This document shows positions 46,855 to 56,581 of a DNA stretch of 64,000 nucleotides, piece after piece. Both the position numbers and the translations under genes were made by a program. Every line of letters begins with the position of its first letter. Positions within the stretch are counted from its first letter, which is position 1. Location: positions 1,782,380 to 1,846,379 of the forward strand of contig NC_018664.1 of NCBI RefSeq assembly GCF_000299355.1, given 5' to 3'. Under the pieces are notes generated by a model, which worked only from the letters and a program-made list of their open reading frames with translations, was not told the origin of the DNA and made no database searches. The stretch comes from Gottschalkia acidurici 9a (GTDB lineage Bacteria; Bacillota; Clostridia; Tissierellales; Gottschalkiaceae).

Positions 46855-48147
46855 CTACTTAAATCTAACTCTTATGGAGTTAGCATGTGCCGTTAAACCT
46901 TCTGATTCTGCTATTTTTATTATCTTATCTTTGTTCTTCTCTAAGTTTTCTCTATTATAGTATATTAAGCTTGATTTTTTAACGAAATCATCCGTACTTA
47001 ATGGGGAGTAGAATTTAGCAGTACTACTTGTCGGTAGTGTGTGATTTGGTCCTGCAAAATAGTCTCCAAGTGGCTCTGGTGAGTACTGTCCTAGGAATAT
47101 AGCTCCTGCATTTTTGATTTCACTTATTATTTCAAATGGATTTTGAACCATTAGTTCTAAATGTTCTGGTGCTATTGCATTTGAAAGTTTAATAGCCTCT
47201 TCTAAATCTTTTGCAACTATTATAGCTCCAAAGTCTTTTAAAGACTTCTCTATTATATCTTTTCTTGATAATACTTCTGTTTGTTTTCTCAGTTCTTCTT
47301 TAACTTGTTCAGCTATTTCAGCTGAAGTAGTCACAAGTATTGATGAAGCTAGTGTATCATGCTCTGCTTGTGATAATAGGTCTGCTGCAACATACTCTGG
47401 ATTTGCAGTTTCATCAGCTATAACTAATATTTCACTTGGTCCTGCTATCATATCTATATCAACATATCCGTAAACTAATCTCTTAGCTATTGCAACATAA
47501 ATATTTCCCGGTCCTACTATTTTATATACTTTAGGAATAGTCTCTGTTCCAAAAGCTAGTGCAGCTATTCCTTGTGCTCCTCCAACTTTAAATATTTTAT
47601 CTACACCTGCTATCTTAGCTGATGCTAGTATATGTTTGTTTACCTTTCCGTCTTTTCCTGGAGGGGTTACCATAACTATTTCTTCAACTCCTGCAACTTT
47701 AGCTGGCACAGCGTTCATAAGAACAGTTGAAGGATATGGAGCTGTTCCCCCTGGTACATATATACCTACCTTTTCGATTGGATTATATACTTGACCTAAC
47801 ATTATTCCTTTTTTACTATTATCTATCCACGAATTGTTAAGTTGTTTTGAGTGATAATCCCATATATTTTGTTTTGCTTCTTCTAGCGCTTCTATAAGTT
47901 CTTTATCGCAATCATTATATGCTTCCTCTATTTCTTTTTCCGTTACCAGTAGACTTTCTAGACGTACTCCATCAAATTTTTCTGTGTATTCTAAGACAGC
48001 ACTGTCTTTATTATCTCTAACATTTAGTACTATATCTTCCACTGACTTATTTACTTCTCCAAATTCTAATTGGCTTCTATTTAAAAGAGTTTCTATTTCC
48101 TTTTCTACACTTCCATTTTCATCTAGAGTATTTATTATCTTTATCAT
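46855..48147 (-). CDS. hisD: histidinol dehydrogenase
   Basis: A 430-residue zinc enzyme catalysing the last two oxidations to histidine. Family motifs include IVGPGNIYVAIAKR, MIAGPSEILVIAD, and the metal site region SQAEHDTLASSILVT with GPNHTLPT. The start is the ATG at 48147, 8 bases after GGAG; the TTG at 48153 lies inside the ribosome-site region. It follows hisG by 2 bases. Confidence 0.96.
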   Translation of the reverse strand: MIKIINTLDENGSVEKEIETLLNRSQLEFGEVNKSVEDIVLNVRDNKDSAVLEYTEKFDGVRLESLLVTEKEIEEAYNDCDKELIEALEEAKQNIWDYHSKQLNNSWIDNSKKGIMLGQVYNPIEKVGIYVPGGTAPYPSTVLMNAVPAKVAGVEEIVMVTPPGKDGKVNKHILASAKIAGVDKIFKVGGAQGIAALAFGTETIPKVYKIVGPGNIYVAIAKRLVYGYVDIDMIAGPSEILVIADETANPEYVAADLLSQAEHDTLASSILVTTSAEIAEQVKEELRKQTEVLSRKDIIEKSLKDFGAIIVAKDLEEAIKLSNAIAPEHLELMVQNPFEIISEIKNAGAIFLGQYSPEPLGDYFAGPNHTLPTSSTAKFYSPLSTDDFVKKSSLIYYNRENLEKNKDKIIKIAESEGLTAHANSIRVRFK

Positions 48148-48149
48148 TT

Positions 48150-48785
48150 TCAACTCTCCTTTTCAATTAACTTATTTAAATCATCCATGATCTTCTTAAT
48201 CCTATTGTTTTTTATTTTAAAGCTAACTTTATTTGCTATCATTCTAGCACTCACTGGATGTATATCCTCTATAACTACTAGCCCATTTTCTTTTAGTGTT
48301 CTTCCTGTCTCTACTATATCCACTATCACATCAGACAGTCCTATTAGTGGCGCCAATTCTACCGAACCATTTAATTTTATCAAATCTACTTGCATCCCTT
48401 TAGATAGGAAGTGTTTTCTTGCTACATTAGTATACTTTGATGCTACTCTTAATGGTTTAGATGGATCTATCGTATATCCATCTAATGCTGCAACAGCAAA
48501 TTTGCATTTACCAAAGTTTAAATCTGCTATTTCATAACAATTTCTTTCTTCTTCCATTATAGTATCTTTCCCTACTATCCCTATATCTACAGCTCCCCTT
48601 TCAACATATACAGGAACATCTACTGCCTTTACTAAAACATATCTAACTTTATTTTCTTCACTAGTTAATATAAGTTTTCGAGAATCTTCTTCAAATTCTC
48701 TACATTCTAAACCTATTTTTTTAAGCAATTCGTATCCTTTATCTCCTAGTCTTCCTTTTGCTATAGCTATATTTAAATATTCCAA
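48150..48785 (-). CDS. hisG: ATP phosphoribosyltransferase, short catalytic subunit
   Basis: A 211-residue short-form HisG, lacking the C-terminal regulatory domain. It starts at a TTG after AGGTGATACT. Family motifs include IAIAKGRLGDKGYELL at the start and DIVETGRTLKENGLVVIEDI, the PRPP-binding segment. The short form needs HisZ, encoded just upstream, for activity. Confidence 0.96.
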   Translation of the reverse strand: MEYLNIAIAKGRLGDKGYELLKKIGLECREFEEDSRKLILTSEENKVRYVLVKAVDVPVYVERGAVDIGIVGKDTIMEEERNCYEIADLNFGKCKFAVAALDGYTIDPSKPLRVASKYTNVARKHFLSKGMQVDLIKLNGSVELAPLIGLSDVIVDIVETGRTLKENGLVVIEDIHPVSARMIANKVSFKIKNNRIKKIMDDLNKLIEKES

Positions 48786-48803
48786 AGTATCACCTGCCCT
48801 TGT

Positions 48804-50045
48804 TTATAAGTTTTTAATAAATTCTTCTAACTTTATGTTTAGTCTAGCATTGTTCTCCCTATCTATAATCTCCAGCTCATCTTTATCAAGTATTAAAATT
48901 CTCTTTATATCTGAATCGTCTCTCGTTATTTCTTCTAATGATTCATTTAATGTATCGCTCTCTACTATAAAGTCACTGTCTCTTAATAATTCCATTAGTT
49001 TAAATGCTTCTTTTCTATCTTCAGTTTTATATATTACTTTATAATCTATATAATAATTATTAGTGTCCAGTCCATTTTGCTTTTCCATCCCATTGATAAG
49101 CTCATCTATAGTTATACCAAACCCTGTAGCTGGTATATGCTCTCCATAATTTTCTGTAAGTTTATCATACCTTCCACCACTCAAGATAATGTCACCATGT
49201 TTAGCCATATATCCTTTGAAGATTACTCCAGTATAGTAATCTAAGTGATTGATAAGTCCTAAATCTACAGAAATATATTTATCATACCCGTAGTCTTTAA
49301 TAATTTCATAAACTTCTTTTAAATCATCTACAGCTTTACACATCTTATCATTCAAACATAACTCTTTAGCTAACTTTAGTACATCTTCAAAGTCTCCATA
49401 TAGTTTCGGTATTTGAACCATAACATTCTTTACTTTTTCATCTAAGTTCAGGTCTATAGTTAGCCTTTCTAACTCTACAAAGTTTTTATTTTCAATTAGC
49501 TCCTTAAGTTGTAAAGCTACTTCTTCACTATCTATATTCATCTCTTCTAACAAACCTTTATAATAATTTGCATGACCTATTTCTATATGAAAATCTATAT
49601 TTACTTTGAGTAAGCTTTTTATAGCTATACTAATTATTTCTGCATCTGCATCTGGTCTATTACTTCCAAAGAACTCTACCCCTGTTTGTGCAAACTCTCT
49701 TCTATCTTCATTGTTCATTCTAAATACTTGATGATTATAAAATACTTTAAAATTTTTCTTACAAGTTCTATAGTTATTTGCTACCATCCTAGCTATCGGT
49801 ATAGTTACATCTGGTCTAAGAACTAGTATTTCACCTGATTTATCTATAAGTTTAAACATTTCATCTTTCAAAACTGTACTCTTTATAGATGAAAATATAT
49901 CATAATATTCAATAGTAGGTGTAAATGCTTCTCTATATCCAAAACTTTTAAAAGTGTCATTTATAAGTTTAATTATTCTCTGCTTTTTTTCGTATTCGTT
50001 AAATAACTCGTCTTTTACTCCTTGAGGAGTTTGAAACTTAAACAT
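48804..50045 (-). CDS. hisZ: ATP phosphoribosyltransferase regulatory subunit HisZ
   Basis: A 413-residue HisRS-like paralogue with class II fold but without aminoacylation function. It has YREAFTPTIEYYDIF, FYNHQVFRMNNEDRREF and GGRYDKLTENYGEHIPATGFG. It combines with short HisG in a hetero-octamer that gives histidine feedback. I choose the ATG at 50045 (start MFKFQTPQG), 11 bases after AGGGG; the in-frame start at 50072 adds 9 residues. It is first in the operon. Confidence 0.93.
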   Translation of the reverse strand: MFKFQTPQGVKDELFNEYEKKQRIIKLINDTFKSFGYREAFTPTIEYYDIFSSIKSTVLKDEMFKLIDKSGEILVLRPDVTIPIARMVANNYRTCKKNFKVFYNHQVFRMNNEDRREFAQTGVEFFGSNRPDADAEIISIAIKSLLKVNIDFHIEIGHANYYKGLLEEMNIDSEEVALQLKELIENKNFVELERLTIDLNLDEKVKNVMVQIPKLYGDFEDVLKLAKELCLNDKMCKAVDDLKEVYEIIKDYGYDKYISVDLGLINHLDYYTGVIFKGYMAKHGDIILSGGRYDKLTENYGEHIPATGFGITIDELINGMEKQNGLDTNNYYIDYKVIYKTEDRKEAFKLMELLRDSDFIVESDTLNESLEEITRDDSDIKRILILDKDELEIIDRENNARLNIKLEEFIKNL

Positions 50046-50106
50046 ATGATATTCAACCCCTTGCTTTATCACTTCATCTAATTAAAGCGATGATGTGTTT
50101 TATTGT

Positions 50107-50135
50107 ATTTTACTATTATTTACCCCATATGTCAA
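50107..50135 (-). promoter_or_regulatory. sigma-A promoter of the histidine operon
   Basis: On the minus strand TTGACA (50135-50130) and TAAAAT (50112-50107) are separated by 17 bases. The leader to hisZ is about 55 bases, too short for a standard T-box or a long His-rich leader peptide. Confidence 0.75.
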
Positions 50136-50139
50136 TGAA

Positions 50140-50178
50140 AATTTATAAAAAAATAAAGAGGTCTTAAAATCGACCTCT
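50140..50178 (-). terminator. terminator of the Cof-type phosphatase gene
   Basis: On the minus strand AGAGGTC/GACCTCT overlaps the stop codon and is followed by TTTATTTTTTTATAAA. It separates the gene from the histidine promoter. Confidence 0.82.
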
Positions 50179-51013
50179 ATAATTTAAATACTTCTTTCAA
50201 AGTATAACCTACTCCACTCTCATCATTTGTTTTAGAAGTTATAATATTAGATACTTTTTTAACTTCTTTAGTTGCATTCTTCATACCTATCCCTAGTCCT
50301 GCATTTTCTATCATTTCTATATCGTTATTATCATCACCTATAGCTATAATTTCTTCTTTCTGTATCCCTTTACTCTCAGCGTATTCTATTAGGGATATCC
50401 ACTTTGAGCCCTTAGCATGTATGATTTCTAACATAGGACCTACTTTTTTAAAACTATACATAAGATATGGATTATACTTTCCTTTGTAATTTTCTATTAA
50501 GCTTTTATGAAAATCTTTTAATTTTTCTAACTCTCCCGCATAAACAATAGCTAATGCTTTAGGGTCTGAGTATTTCAAAAAATCATCAATTACTTTATAT
50601 CTATTAGCTATGTCTCCTAAATAGTCACGATATCTCTTATCATTTTTTTCTAGTTCTAGTAACACATCATAGCCTTCGCTATAATGATCCACATGAGCTA
50701 TAGCATGTAATTTTCGCTCCCTACTTTCCTTTATAAGGTTAAAAAAATCATTTTTATCAAAGTATCTAGTCGTTATTAAGCTATCGTCATTTACATGTCT
50801 AACTATAGTACCGTTATTTGCCATAACTATAGGACTTATATCTAATTGGGATATCAACTCTTTAGCTGAATAATATCTACGTCCCGTAGCTATTACTATT
50901 TCTACTCCTCTATTGGACAGTTCATTTAATATTGCTTTATTTTCATCTGTTATTTTTTTCTCATCATTTAATAGTGTACCGTCCAAGTCTATAGCCACTA
51001 ATTTATAGTTCAT
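50177..51013 (-). CDS. Cof-type HAD-IIB phosphatase
   Basis: A 278-residue sugar-phosphatase-like HAD protein. Motif I is AIDLDGTLLNDEKK (DxDGT with both Asp), motif II ATGRRYYSA, motif III Lys, and motif IV IAIGDDNNDIEMI. A mid-chain cap of type C2 is present. The substrate is unknown, as usual for this family. It is 27 bases after recX. Confidence 0.88.
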   Translation of the reverse strand: MNYKLVAIDLDGTLLNDEKKITDENKAILNELSNRGVEIVIATGRRYYSAKELISQLDISPIVMANNGTIVRHVNDDSLITTRYFDKNDFFNLIKESRERKLHAIAHVDHYSEGYDVLLELEKNDKRYRDYLGDIANRYKVIDDFLKYSDPKALAIVYAGELEKLKDFHKSLIENYKGKYNPYLMYSFKKVGPMLEIIHAKGSKWISLIEYAESKGIQKEEIIAIGDDNNDIEMIENAGLGIGMKNATKEVKKVSNIITSKTNDESGVGYTLKEVFKL

Positions 51014-51040
51014 AAAATCACCTCATTCGTATATAGAAAA

Positions 51041-51667
51041 CTATAGAATCTCTCTTAAAATCCTCATGACTATGTCCATTGAATATCCTCTTCTTTGAAG
51101 AAACCCACCTAATTTTCTATATCTAGCATTTTTATCATCATTTTTATAAGTTGTATTTAATTTTTTTACTGCTATCTCCATAGCTTTATCATATTGCTCT
51201 TCGTCATCTACCAATTCTTCTAACTCTATATTTACTGTTTTACTATCTATTCCTTTATTGAATAGTTCTCTTTTTATTCTTTCTTTTCCTATATTCTTCA
51301 AGTTTACTTTATCCTTAATAAATTTTCTAGTATATTCTTCATCATCTATATATTTTAATTCTTTTAAATAGTCTATCGTAGCTTCTATAACTTCTCTAGG
51401 ATATTCTTTTTCTATCATTCTATTCCATATTTCTTTTTCCGTTCTCATTTTATAACTTAATAACCTTAGTGCATAGTTATTAGCCTGTGATTGTTCTTCT
51501 TTTCTCAATACTTCATCTATAAATTCTTTTTCTAGTTCCATTCCTTTAGCAAGCGTATATCTAACTAAGATATCTTCATGAACACTAAAGCCATATTCCT
51601 CATTTATATATATTGAATATCTCTCTTTATTATTTTTTTGTCTCTCTATTCTTGTAATCTTAATCAT
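51041..51667 (-). CDS. recX: RecA-modulating protein RecX
   Basis: A 208-residue helical protein of the RecX family, with three-helix repeats. It shows LLSYKMRTEKEIWNRM, YIDDEEYTRKFIKD and FLQRRGYSMDIVMRIL. RecX inhibits or tunes RecA filaments; recA is not in this window. It overlaps the M18 peptidase gene by 8 bases. Confidence 0.87.
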   Translation of the reverse strand: MIKITRIERQKNNKERYSIYINEEYGFSVHEDILVRYTLAKGMELEKEFIDEVLRKEEQSQANNYALRLLSYKMRTEKEIWNRMIEKEYPREVIEATIDYLKELKYIDDEEYTRKFIKDKVNLKNIGKERIKRELFNKGIDSKTVNIELEELVDDEEQYDKAMEIAVKKLNTTYKNDDKNARYRKLGGFLQRRGYSMDIVMRILREIL

Positions 51668-52976
51668 TTTTTAAACTATATCCTATAAAACTCTTCAAAA
51701 GTTTTTTCGTATAATAGTGATCATCTACTCCACCAAGCTCTCTTATAGAATGCATACCCAATACAGGATTTCCCATATCTACCGAACGTATATCTAGATG
51801 TGTAGAATTTATAGGTCCTATAGTAGATCCGCCTCTCTGATCTGAGTGATTGACAAACTTCTGAACTGGTACTCCTGAGTTCTTGCATATAAGCTCGTAC
51901 ACAGTATTAGAATCACTATCCGTGGTATAGGATTGATTAGCACTTATTTTTATTACTGGACCTTTATTTAATATAGGCCTGTTAGTTAAGTCATGTTTTT
52001 CTGGTGAATTTGGATGGACTGCATGAGCCATATCTGCAGATATTATAAAAGAGCTGTAAAGAGATCTATAGAAATCTTCTTTGTCTTTTCCTAGTGAGAT
52101 AGATATTCTTTCTAATATAGTTTTTAGCATAGGTGAATCTGCTCCCTGCTTTGTGCTACTTCCTATTTCTTCGTTATCAAAGCAAACTGCTACATTTGTA
52201 GATTTTGAAACTCCGGCTTCTAACAAAGCATTTATGCTTGCATGTACCATTGCTAAGTTGTCTAGTCTACCACAAGATATAAAATCATTGTTTAAACCTA
52301 CTATGGATCCCTTATCAAATTCATATAAATATAAATCAAAATCAATTATATCTTCTTTGCTTACATTTAATTCTTCAGATAATAAGTTTATTAAGAAGTT
52401 ATCTTTCTCTAGATTATCATTAATCATTGAGACTAATGGTAACATGTCTTTTTGCTTACTAAGCTTTATTCCTTCATTTACATTTCTATTCATATGTATC
52501 GATAAGTTTGGAATTATCATCAAAGGCTTTCTTATATTTATATTTTTACTTACTGGATATAGAACGTCTTCAGATTTTAATGTGACTCTTCCAGCTATAG
52601 AAAGTGGTCTATCTAACCATGTATTTAAAATAGGTCCACCATATACCTCTGTATTTAATTTTAAATATGATTTTTCTGACACTATTTCGGGATTTGGTTT
52701 GATTTTGAAGTTAGGAAAGTCTGTATGTGATCCTATAATTCTGAATCCATGCTCCTCTAAGCTTCCTTCTCCCACTGTAAACGCAATTATAGATGAATCA
52801 TTTTTTGTAGTGAAATACTTTCTTCCTCTCTGAACATTCCATCTATCTCTTAGTTTTAATTCTTGAAATCCTTTATCTAATAGTATATTTTTAATATTTT
52901 CAACAACATGAAAAGCACTCGGACTATCATATATAAAGTTAATTAAATCCTGAGCAAATTCTATTTCCCTTGTCAT
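51660..52976 (-). CDS. M18-family aspartyl aminopeptidase
   Basis: A 438-residue cocatalytic-zinc aminopeptidase. Metal motifs are GSHTDFPNFKIKPNP, the CFDNEEIGSSTKQGADSP bridging segment and the later HAVHPN. It is cytosolic, trimming peptide N-termini, probably Asp/Glu-preferring in the family. The start at ATG 52976 is 6 bases after GGAGG; the ATG at 52982 abuts that site. It is coupled to recX. Confidence 0.9.
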   Translation of the reverse strand: MTREIEFAQDLINFIYDSPSAFHVVENIKNILLDKGFQELKLRDRWNVQRGRKYFTTKNDSSIIAFTVGEGSLEEHGFRIIGSHTDFPNFKIKPNPEIVSEKSYLKLNTEVYGGPILNTWLDRPLSIAGRVTLKSEDVLYPVSKNINIRKPLMIIPNLSIHMNRNVNEGIKLSKQKDMLPLVSMINDNLEKDNFLINLLSEELNVSKEDIIDFDLYLYEFDKGSIVGLNNDFISCGRLDNLAMVHASINALLEAGVSKSTNVAVCFDNEEIGSSTKQGADSPMLKTILERISISLGKDKEDFYRSLYSSFIISADMAHAVHPNSPEKHDLTNRPILNKGPVIKISANQSYTTDSDSNTVYELICKNSGVPVQKFVNHSDQRGGSTIGPINSTHLDIRSVDMGNPVLGMHSIRELGGVDDHYYTKKLLKSFIGYSLKND

Positions 52977-53050
52977 TTTCATCCTCCTAAAACTTTAAAG
53001 AATTAGTATATAGTATTTATATATTTTTCTCATTTAGTATAGATATAATA

Positions 53051-53080
53051 AAAGCACTATCTGTATTTTGATAGTGCTTT
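53051..53080 (-). terminator. terminator of the DUF1292 gene
   Basis: On the minus strand AAAGCACTATC pairs with GATAGTGCTTT around 8 bases and is followed by TTTTATTATAT, a few bases after the stop. Confidence 0.88.
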
Positions 53081-53086
53081 TGTTAA

Positions 53087-53407
53087 TTAATGGTTGCAGT
53101 CGCATCCTTCTCCGCATCCGCATCCTTCATCTTCAAATCCTTCTTCAAATATTTCATCGAATGCTTGAGCCACTAATTCATATTCATCATCTTCTATGTT
53201 ATCTAGCTCTACACCATCTTCTGTTTCTTTGTATTCATATAATAATACTTCTTCCTCATCTTGTGGAACTAGTGCTATATATTCTTTATCTTTTACTTCA
53301 AATATTCCTAGAACATGACAGTCTAATTCTGTATCATCATCAAGAACTAAATGCATTATACTTAGTTCTTCTTCACATCCACAATCATTTGTTTTGTTTT
53401 CACTCAT
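53087..53407 (-). CDS. DUF1292-family acidic protein with a cysteine-rich tail
   Basis: A 106-residue very acidic protein. The core (about 15-80) matches DUF1292 (ELDCHVLGIFEVKDKEYIALVP). Unusually, cysteines cluster at both ends: CGCEEE near the start and CGCGEGCDCNH at the very end, which could bind metal. It is single, with its own terminator. The role of DUF1292 is unknown. Confidence 0.82.
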   Translation of the reverse strand: MSENKTNDCGCEEELSIMHLVLDDDTELDCHVLGIFEVKDKEYIALVPQDEEEVLLYEYKETEDGVELDNIEDDEYELVAQAFDEIFEEGFEDEGCGCGEGCDCNH

Positions 53408-53509
53408 CTTATAATCTCCTTCTTCTCATGAATTTATTTCTTAACTAATAGTTTTAATCTTTACTTAAAAATTATACCATAATTTAATTAATACATCGAG
53501 TTTTTAAAT

Positions 53510-54970
53510 TTACTTAATTGATTTTAATATTTCTAATAGAAGATCCCACGTTCTCTTAGTAGAAGATATGCTTAACTTTTCATCTGGAGTGTGTATATCA
53601 AACATGTCTGGTCCAAAAGATATCATATCTATCTCACCGTTAAACTTTTCACTGAACTGGCCACATTCAAGTCCTGCATGAATCGCTGTTACCTTTGGAT
53701 CTTTTCCATATTTGTTTTTAAATGATTTTATAAATATATCTCTTATGTAAGAGTCTTCTTTGTAACTCCATGATGGATAACTACTTCCACTTTCAGATTC
53801 TACACCTAATAAATTTGCCAACATGTCTATTCTTTCTACTATTTCAAACTTTAGTGAATCTATTGAACTTCTTATAGCATTTTCTATTGTAACTGATCTC
53901 TCCGTAGTAGTTACCACTCCTACATTGTTAGAACTTTGAACTAGTCCTTCTATATCCATACTCATAGATTGAACCCCATTTGGAAGTAACACTAAAGAAG
54001 CTATAATTTTTTTAGTACATTTATCTGAAAAAGCTTCTTTATATATTTTTTCATCTTTTTCTAAATATATTCTTATTTCCGGATCAGAAGCTTTAAATTC
54101 ATTTTTTATTGTTCTTTCTAAAGATAATATAGTTTCTTCAAGCTTTTTCTCGTCTGATTCTTTTATTAAAATTAGAGAGTCTGATTCTCTAGGTATAGCA
54201 TTTGATTTTGCACCACCACTTATCTCAACCAATTTAAATTGTATACTAGAGTTTAGTTTGTTTAATACACGACCCATTATTTTATTAGAATTTCCTCTTT
54301 CTTTGTCTATTTCTGATCCAGAATGACCACCTTTTAATCCTCTTACTTTTATATTATATCCTATAAAACTATCATCTATATTTTCTCTATCTACAGGAAC
54401 TTCAATTGAATTTCTTATTCCACCTGCACAGCTAGTTAAAAGAATACCCTCTTCCCCTGAATCCATATTTAAAAGAATTCTTCCTTTTAAATTATCAGGA
54501 TTTAACTCTATTGCCCCAGTCATGCCTGTTTCTTCATCTGTAGTTATAAGCACTTCTAGTGGGGGATGAAGTATATCTTTCGAATCTAGTAACGCTAAAG
54601 CGTATGCCACTGCAATTCCATTATCCGCACCTAAAGTTGTTCCAGATGCCATTATAAAGTCGTCTTCTATTTTAAGTTTTAAAGGATCTTTCATAAAGTC
54701 ATGATCTGTCCCTATATTTTTCTCACAAACCATATCCATGTGTCCTTGTAATATTATTATTGGTGAATTTTCGTATCCAACAGTTCCTGATTTTCTAATT
54801 ATTACATTTAGTGCTTCATCCTGTATAACTTCTAAGTTTCTTTGCTTTGCAAAGTCAACTAAATAATCACTTATATCTTTTTCATTTTTAGATCCTCTGG
54901 GAATTTGTGATATATCTTCAAAAAATCCAAATACCTCTTTAGGTTCTAATTTTTCAAGTATTCTTGACAA
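53510..54970 (-). CDS. pepD: aminoacyl-histidine dipeptidase (PepD)
   Basis: A 486-residue M20-type zinc dipeptidase. It has GHMDMVCEKNIGTDHDF (first zinc), GADNGIAVAYALAL and TTDEETGMTGA (bridging acid and base), and a dimer-like insert. It cleaves Xaa-His dipeptides such as carnosine in the family. The start is TTG at 54970 after GGAGAG. It is alone on its transcript as far as seen. Confidence 0.92.
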   Translation of the reverse strand: MSRILEKLEPKEVFGFFEDISQIPRGSKNEKDISDYLVDFAKQRNLEVIQDEALNVIIRKSGTVGYENSPIIILQGHMDMVCEKNIGTDHDFMKDPLKLKIEDDFIMASGTTLGADNGIAVAYALALLDSKDILHPPLEVLITTDEETGMTGAIELNPDNLKGRILLNMDSGEEGILLTSCAGGIRNSIEVPVDRENIDDSFIGYNIKVRGLKGGHSGSEIDKERGNSNKIMGRVLNKLNSSIQFKLVEISGGAKSNAIPRESDSLILIKESDEKKLEETILSLERTIKNEFKASDPEIRIYLEKDEKIYKEAFSDKCTKKIIASLVLLPNGVQSMSMDIEGLVQSSNNVGVVTTTERSVTIENAIRSSIDSLKFEIVERIDMLANLLGVESESGSSYPSWSYKEDSYIRDIFIKSFKNKYGKDPKVTAIHAGLECGQFSEKFNGEIDMISFGPDMFDIHTPDEKLSISSTKRTWDLLLEILKSIK

Positions 54971-55056
54971 TTTTATCTCTCCTTATTTTCATTAGTCAGT
55001 ACTATTATACCCTATATAATCAAGTGAGTTATAAATAATTTTCTTAGTTACTTGAA

Positions 55057-56505
55057 TCATAAATCTAAAACTTTAATATGATTAACTAAAGGATCCGTAG
55101 TTCCTTGCAACTGACACTTTTCATTTTTTAATATATTTATATAATCAATTATTTCTTTAGTTATTACTTCGCCAATACAAATTACAGGTATTCCTGGAGG
55201 ATAAGCCATTACCATCTCACCAGCTATTTTTCCTTCCGACTCAGAAAGCTTCAATAATCTCTTATTCATATAATATGCTTCTCTTGGTGAAATCATATTA
55301 GACGTATATGCAGGTATATACTCTACTTTATTATAGATTTGCTTTTTATTTTTTAAAGATATATCCTTTAAAGCTTTAACTAGCTTCTCTATATCTTCTA
55401 ATCTATCACCTATAGAGATTATAGCAAGTATATTATTTAAATCTGCCAGCTCTATTTGTATGTTATATTCTTCTCTAAGTATAGACTCAAGCTCATAGCC
55501 TGTATATCCCATTTTTATAACGTTTATACTAAGTTTTGTTTCATCAAAGTCAAAGCAACCTGACTTTCCTATTAGTTCTTTTCCAAATGCATATAAGCCA
55601 TCTATTTTATTTATTTCTTCACGTGCCCATCTAGCTATTTGTAAAGTATTTTCTAGCATATCTCTTCCTTTAATAGCTATTTGCTTTCTAGCTATATCTA
55701 TAGAACACATTAATAAATATGAACCACTTGATGTATATATTAAATTTAAAATATCTCTTACTTTCCTTGGACTAATCTTCTTATTCCTTATTAGAAGAGC
55801 AGAGCTTTGGGTAAGTGAACCACATGTTTTATGCATACTTATTACACTCATATCTGCACCTGATTCCATAGCTGTTAATGGTAAGGCATCATGAAAATGC
55901 ATATGGGGTCCATGAGCCTCATCGACTAGTACTAACATATTCTTTTCATGAGCAATTTTTACTATTGACTTTATGTCTGATGTGTAACCATAATATGTGG
56001 GATTTATTATAAGAACTGCTTTTGCATTTGGATGTGACTCTATAGCTCTTTCAACTTTTTCAACAGTTACTCCATTTGCTATACCTATTTCATCATTAAC
56101 CTCCGGATATATATATACTGGTTTTGCACCACTCAATATTATTCCACCAATCACTGATTTATGTGCATTTCTAGGTATTATTATCTCGTCACCGGGCTTA
56201 CAAACACTCATTATCATAGCATGTATTCCAGATGTTGTTCCATTCAGTAAGAAAAAGGCTTCTTCTGCTCCAAATGCACTTGCCAATAACTTTTCAGATT
56301 CATATATAACTCCTGTAGGGTTGTTAAAATAGTCTAAATCTGCCATTCCATTTACGTCCATATTTAATGCTTTTGAACCTATATAGTCTCTTAATTCACT
56401 TATTCCTCTACCATGTTTATGTCCAGGTACATGAAATGGTGTAACCCCATCATCTACATACTTTTTTACTGCATCAAATAACGGAGTCTCATTTTGATTA
56501 TTCAA
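55057..56505 (-). CDS. Orn/Lys/Arg decarboxylase-family PLP enzyme
   Basis: A 482-residue fold-type I enzyme of the large decarboxylase family, short form (no wing domain). It has FHVPGHKHGRG near the start, SAFGAEEAFFLLNGTTSGIH, DEAHGPHMHFH (PLP Asp) and the PLP lysine in SMHKTCGSLTQ. Arginine, lysine or ornithine may be the substrate; these short forms include arginine decarboxylases of Bacilli. The start is TTG at 56505, 8 bases after AAAGGTGG. Confidence 0.88.
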   Translation of the reverse strand: MNNQNETPLFDAVKKYVDDGVTPFHVPGHKHGRGISELRDYIGSKALNMDVNGMADLDYFNNPTGVIYESEKLLASAFGAEEAFFLLNGTTSGIHAMIMSVCKPGDEIIIPRNAHKSVIGGIILSGAKPVYIYPEVNDEIGIANGVTVEKVERAIESHPNAKAVLIINPTYYGYTSDIKSIVKIAHEKNMLVLVDEAHGPHMHFHDALPLTAMESGADMSVISMHKTCGSLTQSSALLIRNKKISPRKVRDILNLIYTSSGSYLLMCSIDIARKQIAIKGRDMLENTLQIARWAREEINKIDGLYAFGKELIGKSGCFDFDETKLSINVIKMGYTGYELESILREEYNIQIELADLNNILAIISIGDRLEDIEKLVKALKDISLKNKKQIYNKVEYIPAYTSNMISPREAYYMNKRLLKLSESEGKIAGEMVMAYPPGIPVICIGEVITKEIIDYINILKNEKCQLQGTTDPLVNHIKVLDL

Positions 56506-56581
56506 ATATATTACCACCTTTCATACATGATATAAACTACATACTATTGTATGACCTTTGTTTCTTTTAGTGCAAGTACCC

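Noticed and set aside
52081-52833. Plus-strand open frame of 250 codons opposite the M18 peptidase gene
   Set aside because: Long only because the AT-rich sense strand lacks certain codons; the minus frame has zinc motifs and a strong ribosome site.
53068-53448. Plus-strand frame rich in Leu, His and Ile opposite the DUF1292 gene
   Set aside because: The composition is the reverse complement of an acidic gene; it is not a real protein.
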